64,000 nt of DNA. It comes from Rhizophlyctis rosea (taxonomy: Eukaryota; Chytridiomycota; Chytridiomycetes; Rhizophlyctidales; Rhizophlyctidaceae). The stretch covers positions 1-64,000 of the forward strand of contig JADGJC010000187.1 in NCBI GenBank assembly GCA_027596075.1, given 5' to 3'. Shown here one piece after another: positions 58,475 through 64,000 of the stretch; positions within the stretch are counted from its first letter, which is position 1; each line of letters begins with the position of its first letter. The notes under the pieces are model-generated. The model was not told where the DNA came from, did not search any database, and saw nothing but the letters and a program-made list of their open reading frames with translations. A program made the translations under genes and the position numbers.

Positions 58475-59998
58475 GTTTGGTGATTGAAGCGATATGTTGA
58501 TGGGTGCAAAGAGAATCGAAGTGAGGGAGTAGGTTCTAGCTTTGATGCCACTTCCTTTCATACCAATATGGGAGTTGTTGTCCCGCTCGTGTGAAAACGT
58601 GACTTTCAGACTTGCAAAACATCAAAACATGGGGCATTGCATTTTGCTCACAACCAGCAAAGTCGTGGCCACGCTTCCTCATTCATTTCAATATATCCGA
58701 AGGGAACGAAGTGATCTGTCAAGGCCTTTCTCAGCACTATCTGTCTCCATGTTATGGGAATAACACATGAAGTAAAAGCTTAGACACCTCCGCTTTGTGG
58801 TGTGATACGGGGGACGCGTTTTATAGTCTGCAGAGTTTCCCGTACTCATAGGTAATTCAAGCGATCATCGTTGTCCGCGCGAAAGGTGGGGCAAATTTCT
58901 CACTGACCATAGTCCGCAGCGTTTCCCATACTCAAAAGTAAGTGTGATTTACTTTACGCCACTGAAGAATATGACGGAGAGAAGATGAGTCAGATGACAA
59001 AGGATCAACTTCCAAGGGTATACCATATCAACTCGAATCATATTCAATCGCAGACTTCCGTCATGAGATTGATCTTCATCCTGCTGTTCTTTTCCAAATG
59101 AGCTTTAAGGAAGCTTAATCCTTAAGTGCGCCATTCAAGGTTCTCATGGTGAGACAACCCAGAGAATGATAAACATACTCAAAAATGACTTCTGAGACTG
59201 CAAAACGGGGAGGGAAAGTTGGTAGCGGACTGGGCACTGAGATGTAGCCGGACGGAAGCAAGTTTTCAAAGCATTTTTGCGACACCCGAAATCTTCAAGA
59301 GCTTAGGTTTGATAAATTAAGTGAACCAAGTGGGATGTTTTCTGAGATACGTCAAAAATTGTTGGGGCGGTCGCAGGCTAAACTTGTTTCGGGATTGATA
59401 CCAATCTCGAGGCATTGCATGGATTATTAGTCGACAGTTTGACAAACCTGACTGACGACTCGCCCCAGCGTGGGGTTTTGTTCCTGGCAAATCCCACTTT
59501 ACCCCAGCGAATTTCACTGAACGTGACGAAGATTGAAAAAAGAAGGTGCGAAACAGACAGGGGCAGCCCAGTACTGTCCAGCGACTTGACATGACAATAC
59601 CAATGTTCTTCGCGTAATAGGGAATGTGAGTTGGGTTCTCCCTGTGCCGGTTCTTACAAGATTTACAGGTTGTGAATTGTAGAAAATCAGATTGCGAGGG
59701 GGAAAAAATGACCTTTCGATCTGAAAATTGCATTGACAGGAGTCGTCGCGCTTGGCACCAATTGCCATCAGGAAGGTGACCCAAGGTGTTCAACAAGAGC
59801 TTCCAACCACCAGTCATGTTTCTCACTTGCAACTATCAACCGCAAGCCCAATATGCGCAGCGAATGACGATATAAATACACGACCCTCTCGCAAAAGAGT
59901 CCCGCTTCGCAAATTTTTATTCCGACTCAATGACTTTGTACAGCATGCGAGCGATGACACGGGTCAAGAATGACCCTGGACCATCATATCAGGAGTAT
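58475..59998. other. Intergenic; no gene recognised
   Basis: About 1.5 kb. A 171-codon minus-strand open frame at 59317-59832 shows no motif and a Cys/Arg/Ser-rich composition, likely chance. Confidence 0.45.
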
Positions 59999-60653
59999 TT
60001 ACTGGATGTTTCGCAGGACGAGGATGACTAAATCGAAAAGAGCGTATGAGCGATTTCAAGAAAGAGATGAATACGAAACGAAAATGAATTTAGGTTTTCG
60101 TACCAGAATCTCCTCTCAAGAACATTTTCGAAATGAAGCGGTCCCGGTTGATTGGCTTTGCCTTCTTCTTGCCCTTTCCGGTTTTCGGTGTTTCTGTCCA
60201 CATCTGTTTTGTGCGAATAGCGTCAGTCGTCGATTGTTACAAACTTCTGTTCACGGTAATTCACCAACCTCCTTGACGTTCTCCAATACCATGTTGCAGT
60301 GTCTGTCGCTGTGAGAGAGTTTCAGGATGGAGTTAGCGAGTGTCTTGCATCGTAAGCGGTGGGAAGGGGGGGCACCAGAAACAAAGATGTCTGCTTACAA
60401 TGCTTTGACACGGGCGAGGAGCTTTCTGTTGTTTCGGCACATGACTAGGATCTGGGTGTTGTTCTTCACGGACTGGATGAAAACACAAAAAACCCGTTAG
60501 TACGTGCTAAGTGGTCTTCCTGCTCGTCAAAGACTTGTCTGCTCTCCACCTCACCTGAGTCAATACGGACAGGGGCCCTGTTTGGAACTCAGCGTCCTCA
60601 AGTTGCCTGAGCTCCTCCTCAGTCATTTCGTTCTTGGGCTTGCTGGATGACAT
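59999..60653 (-). CDS. SMD2: Small nuclear ribonucleoprotein Sm D2
   Basis: Five exons (60555-60653, 60399-60472, 60269-60308, 60104-60203, 59999-60027) give 113 residues, close to the 118 of human SmD2. The Sm fold is evident: Sm1 motif in [26 protein letters not shown] (cut in this text into [15 protein letters not shown] and ARVKAFDRHCN), [10 protein letters not shown], the basic SmD2 insert [19 protein letters not shown], and Sm2 motif MFLRGDSVILVLRN. The N-terminal extension [15 protein letters not shown] is the SmD2 hallmark. SmD2 is one of seven core proteins ringed around U1, U2, U4 and U5 snRNAs. Frame is preserved at all four introns. It is single, intact and highly conserved. Confidence 0.95.
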
Positions 60654-61064
60654 TGTTATTGGTTATCGAGGTGTGGAGTGGGAGTTCGTGCGGTGTGAAG
60701 AGAGACAGGAGCAGTTGATGGTAAGTGGGTATGGTGGTATGTGATCAGCGGTTGAAAGCGTGGGAATGAGAACGAGAGAAGGCGGAGCTGCGCTTTGGAA
60801 AGCTAATAAGGTCAGGTAACAGGCGTGATTCATTGTGACTCATGTTGTTTGGGGGCGGTGCAGTGGTGGTGTCTCTTCAGTAAGCCACATCGGGGAAAGG
60901 GTCCATGTTTCCATTGAATAAAACTCAAAAGTCGATTGACAACCTCAAAGCGACTGCACACAAGTGAGATTCCGGCATGCGTTCCCCCAGCATGCTGTCT
61001 GGCACCAGCGTGCTGCAATCCATCAGCGTGCTAGTAGTCTAGTTGCGCACATCATCCATTTGAT
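60654..61064. promoter_or_regulatory. Divergent upstream region of SMD2 and the MATH-BTB gene
   Basis: 411 bp between the two start codons. No TATA consensus seen. Related CAGCGTGCT/CAGCATGCT words lie near 60988-61032. Confidence 0.4.
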
Positions 61065-62409
61065 ATGGCCGACACACCCAATGCAGCCGGCACCCCGTAT
61101 ATTCTACCCGGCGAAGACCCAACCTATGCGCCGCGGTTGAATCCGATGGACCCAGACAATATCCCCACTGTGATACGTTGGGAACTTGACAACATCAACT
61201 GGTCCAGCAAAGGAGTCCGACACAGTCCAACATTCCGTTTCAATCAACAATCGTGGCAACGCTCCTTCTATCTGACCGGTTCGATCAGAGACTGCGACTT
61301 TCTATCCACCTCCCACTACAAACTCCCAGCCACCATAGGTCTTTCCGCACTCGAAATCACTGAAGAATGCAGGCTCTCTTTTGATATCGCTCTCTTGAGA
61401 CTTCATAGACATGACCTTGTGTCGTTTATCACTGTCGCCACATACGTTTAGCTCTATAGATAGTTATCACGGACAAATCATTGACTCAGCTCCCTTCATT
61501 AGTGAAGAGCTGCCATTTTCTTTTACAGTCTACGCCATTCTCTATCCGCGGCTCGTGAGCGATGAGGTATGCCACATCATCCCGATGTACCACCACACGT
61601 CCCAACGGCTCAATCTACCCAACGAGTGGGGGCTGTTTGCACCAATCAGTTCAACCCTCGTACCCTCCTTTATCAATATTTTCAATACATTAGATGAAGG
61701 TGACATGACCTTCCAACTTCGAGATGGTGTCATGAAAGCTCACAGCTTCGTACTTCGTCACGGTGCCTCCGAAAGTCACTTTCCGGAAATGGTGAATCAG
61801 TGGGTGGTGGATGGCGGGGTCGTTGCATTCCCGTGATGTCCGCTGTGCTGTTTTTAAGGAAGTTTTGCGATATATATATATACCGGGCACGTGGATGTCA
61901 CAGACCCTGGAGACTGCATTCCCTTTCTGATGGCGTTGTATAAGTCAGTAGTCTCTCAAGTGCTTCCTCTTTCAGCGATGTTATACTGATGTATCTTACT
62001 GTACATCCTAATCATCAGGGCCGCCGACAGGTTCCTACTTTCTGAATTCGCGCAATGGACAGGCTTCGCTCCTCAATGCATCTTGGCCAAACCCGGTGGT
62101 TTGGAAGAGAAACGCCAGATTTTGCCAGAACTCCCCCAATATCCAGCGCTCCAAATTTGCCAGATACAATGTTTGCGAACAATTCTTAGTGCTGGGCAAT
62201 CGGAAAACGGTACCCATATGTGGGAGGAAATGCTCGGGGTGCAGGGATATCGCGAGCTTATGAAAGATACATTGGCAAAGAGGGGACGGTGGCAGCCACC
62301 TCGTGGCGAGTTTATCCAGGAACCATACGTACCGATTGTTGAGATGCCTCATGATCCCAATCGTACGGCCTACCTTAGTTATGTAGGCTGGGCAACGATA
62401 CGATTGTAG
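61065..62409 (+). pseudogene. MATH-BTB protein, copy 1, with two frameshifts
   Basis: The gene starts MADTPNAAGTPYILPGEDP and enters a MATH-like region (VIRWELDNINWSS, TFRFNQQSWQRSFYL). A change of frame near 61440-61470, probably an intron, leads to the BTB domain (GDMTFQLRDGVMKAHSFVLR, EMVNQWVVDGGVVAFP). At 61834 one extra T makes a TGA where the relative reads LPDID. The next frame carries DVRCAVFKEVLRYIY, then a (TA)6 run at 61871-61882, two bases longer than expected, shifts again into GHVDVTDPGDC. The two errors add up to three. After an intron (61944-62018) the BACK-like part reads AADRFLLSEFAQWTGF to a stop at 62407-62409. MATH-BTB proteins are cullin-3 substrate adaptors (family knowledge). 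This copy is a recent pseudogene or carries sequencing errors. Confidence 0.65.
61871..61882 (+). repeat. (TA)6 microsatellite inside the BTB domain
   Basis: Twelve bases of TA directly before ACCGG-type BTB sequence; the frame requires ten. It marks one of the two frameshifts of the MATH-BTB gene. Confidence 0.85.
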
Positions 62410-62743
62410 GGTTGCAAATATACCAGACCATTCGGGCTCAATACAGAGTTGAAGAAGTATGGAGGTGGGGAATAGAACCCTTTAGCTTCGGGTGCCGTAC
62501 AGCTGCACGTACGCCACATCTAGCCACATTGCGTTGCCCCTCATGTCAACCACTTCCGCGCCAGTTGCAAGTCGACCCAAGCTTTTGACAGTTCCCACAT
62601 CTCATCGCCTCGAAAACGTACGCCCTGGCAGTACCAAACCCCGCAAACCTACAAACAATTCTTTCCTTTCCCATCTGCATCTGGCTCCCTCTACGCGATC
62701 AACCTGCTTGAACTACACCGTAACACGCCGTACTTCCTTCTTC

Positions 62744-63496
62744 ATGGCCGACAACAGCAATGCGGCTGCCCCGTCAAACCAGATGTCGCCAGCTGATACG
62801 GCAAACACGGGCCTCAACCCTGCACTAGTTACTTTTCGGCATTGTTGAACCAACCGATGCAAGAGCTACAGCTCGGCGTCATCAACCTACCTGACATTGA
62901 TCGCGCCCTTTTCAAAGAGATATTGCGCTTCATTTACACTGGACATGCCTACATAACAGAACCGGGTGATTGCTTTTCCTTGATGGCGTTGTACAGGTTA
63001 GTTCTTCCCCAGAATTCTTCTTGTTCATATTTTTGGTCAACATTGATTGTGTACTATTATCTATATTAGGGTTGCCGACAGATTCCAACTACAAGAACTA
63101 ACTCGCTGGACCCGCGTCGCTCTACAAAGTGTCTTGTGCGAGCCTCCTTCCCCGGTACAGGCATGCCAAATCCTGAAGGAACTGCTCCTATACCCCGAAC
63201 TCGAGCTTTGCCACATCCAGTGCTGGAGGGTGATCCGTAACGCTGGGAACATTTTGCATGGCGGAGCTGAATGGTATGAGTTGTGTACCATGCCGGAATT
63301 TGGGGTACTTGTGGACAACCTGATGGAGAGGTTGGGGAAGTGGAATTACCCAGGGGTTGGGTTCAAACGGCTGCCAACTTTGTTGATTGGTGATGTGCCG
63401 GATGATCCCGAACGTGTGTGGTCATATTATCCTTTGTACGCGGGCTGTTCCGTAGCTGTTCGCGGGCCGTATTCAACTACTGTTACTCCTTATTAG
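62744..63496 (+). pseudogene. MATH-BTB protein, copy 2, lacking the MATH domain and half the BTB domain
   Basis: The start MADNSNAAAPSNQMSPADT matches the start of copy 1, but after about 30 residues the reading jumps, in another frame, to the middle of a BTB domain (ALLNQPMQELQLGVINLPDI, LFKEILRFIYTGHAYITEPG). Then an intron at the same place as in copy 1 (62997-63069) leads to VADRFQLQELTRWTRVALQ and on to a stop at 63494-63496. The MATH region and first half of BTB are absent, so this is an internal deletion derivative. Initiation at ATG 62848 would yield a short BTB-end/BACK protein. Probably decayed, but the 3' exon is well preserved. Confidence 0.55.
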
Positions 63497-64000
63497 CTAA
63501 GTTGCAGGCGGGGGAGGTGTTGACGGGAAGGATGCTGGGAGGGGGGTTAGTTGGGATGATACCATGATTGAACTAATAAACTGGATACCGGTGCTTCTAT
63601 ATATCGAATGGTACATTTGCTGCGTTGGATTTCACTCGGCCGTCAAATGGTTTTGCTTTACTATGTTTACTGCCATGTGTTTTTGTTTATTTACAGACCG
63701 AAGGGGGGGATCGTGGCGGCATAAGTTCCGCATACCATGATTGGATTTTGAGCCGCGGCGTTTTGACATCCCAACGCGAACGTAGCAACACAGTGCGACT
63801 CCCTGAAACCCTCTGCTGCATGAAACCTCTATTTGTACATAGAGAGACGCCCCTTGCACGTCCTGATGTAATCACCAATGGAAATTTCTAAGGACCCCTC
63901 GTGTAATTACCATGAATAAAATTGGTTGGCGCTACATCAAGTCACACCATCACACCACTTTGCTCCACCCCGTCAGGTTATAAAAACTACATTATAACAC
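63497..64000. other. Window end; no gene recognised
   Basis: About 500 bp without a supported exon. It likely holds the 3' UTR of the BTB copy 2; AATAAA occurs at about 63574-63580 and 63914-63920. Confidence 0.4.

Noticed and set aside
59317..59832. A 171-codon minus-strand open frame downstream of SMD2
   Set aside because: Arg/Cys/Ser-rich, no recognisable fold, overlapping frames of similar length.

Overview
This window looks like nuclear DNA from an early-diverging, probably zoosporic (chytrid-like) fungus. Genes are split by many short GT-AG introns (about 50-120 nt). A KRE9/KNH-like secreted wall protein and an Hfi1/Ada1 SAGA subunit point to a fungus. A near full-length augmin subunit (HAUS3-like), a TIR-Sel1 protein and an MLKL-like kinase-ankyrin gene are unlike the familiar yeasts. 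The genus is my inference and cannot be fixed without database comparison. All exon models here were built by hand from splice consensus, frame and family resemblance. A 10-base N run at 24178-24187 marks an assembly gap.

Layout. 1-998: 3' end of a ubiquitin-like-fold gene (+). 999-7172: no confident gene, but coding-like stretches at 5563-6102. 7173-8872: ArfGAP of the AGE2/SMAP type (+). 9297-10036: acidic orphan protein (-). 11306-14722: tandem pair of F-box-like genes (+), the second broken by an in-frame TAG. 15133-17300: Ubl-like / transmembrane / WD40-like protein (-). 20025-22085: HFI1 (-). 22086-37311: gene-poor 15 kb with two class II tRNA-like elements (28574, 30481), a tandem repeat, and two small related TATA-driven genes (31263, 34382). 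37312-38462: coiled-coil Gly/Gln-rich protein (-). 39014-39779: two-exon orphan (+). 40882-42668: TIR-Sel1 protein (-). 43926-45906: NOP58 (-), divergent from HAUS3-like 46435-49608 (+). 52435-56741: MLKL-like four-helix bundle, kinase, Sel1-like and 14-ankyrin gene (+), carrying an in-frame TGA and an inverted block of about 350 bp. 57911-58474: KRE9/KNH-like secreted protein (-). 59999-60653: SMD2 (-). 61065-63496: tandem MATH-BTB pair (+), both damaged.

How the genes work together. The housekeeping genes (NOP58 for snoRNPs, SMD2 for spliceosomal snRNPs, HFI1 for SAGA, AGE2 for Arf traffic, HAUS3 for spindle microtubules) are intact. They alternate with lineage-expanded families that are duplicated, rearranged or disrupted (F-box, MATH-BTB, kinase-ankyrin, TIR-Sel1, small TATA-driven genes). 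The most interesting content is the pair of candidate immune or cell-death type architectures: a TIR domain with its NADase-position glutamate joined to Sel1 repeats, and an MLKL-type N-terminal bundle joined to a kinase and ankyrin repeats. They lie about 10 kb apart, and nothing in the sequence shows that they act together.
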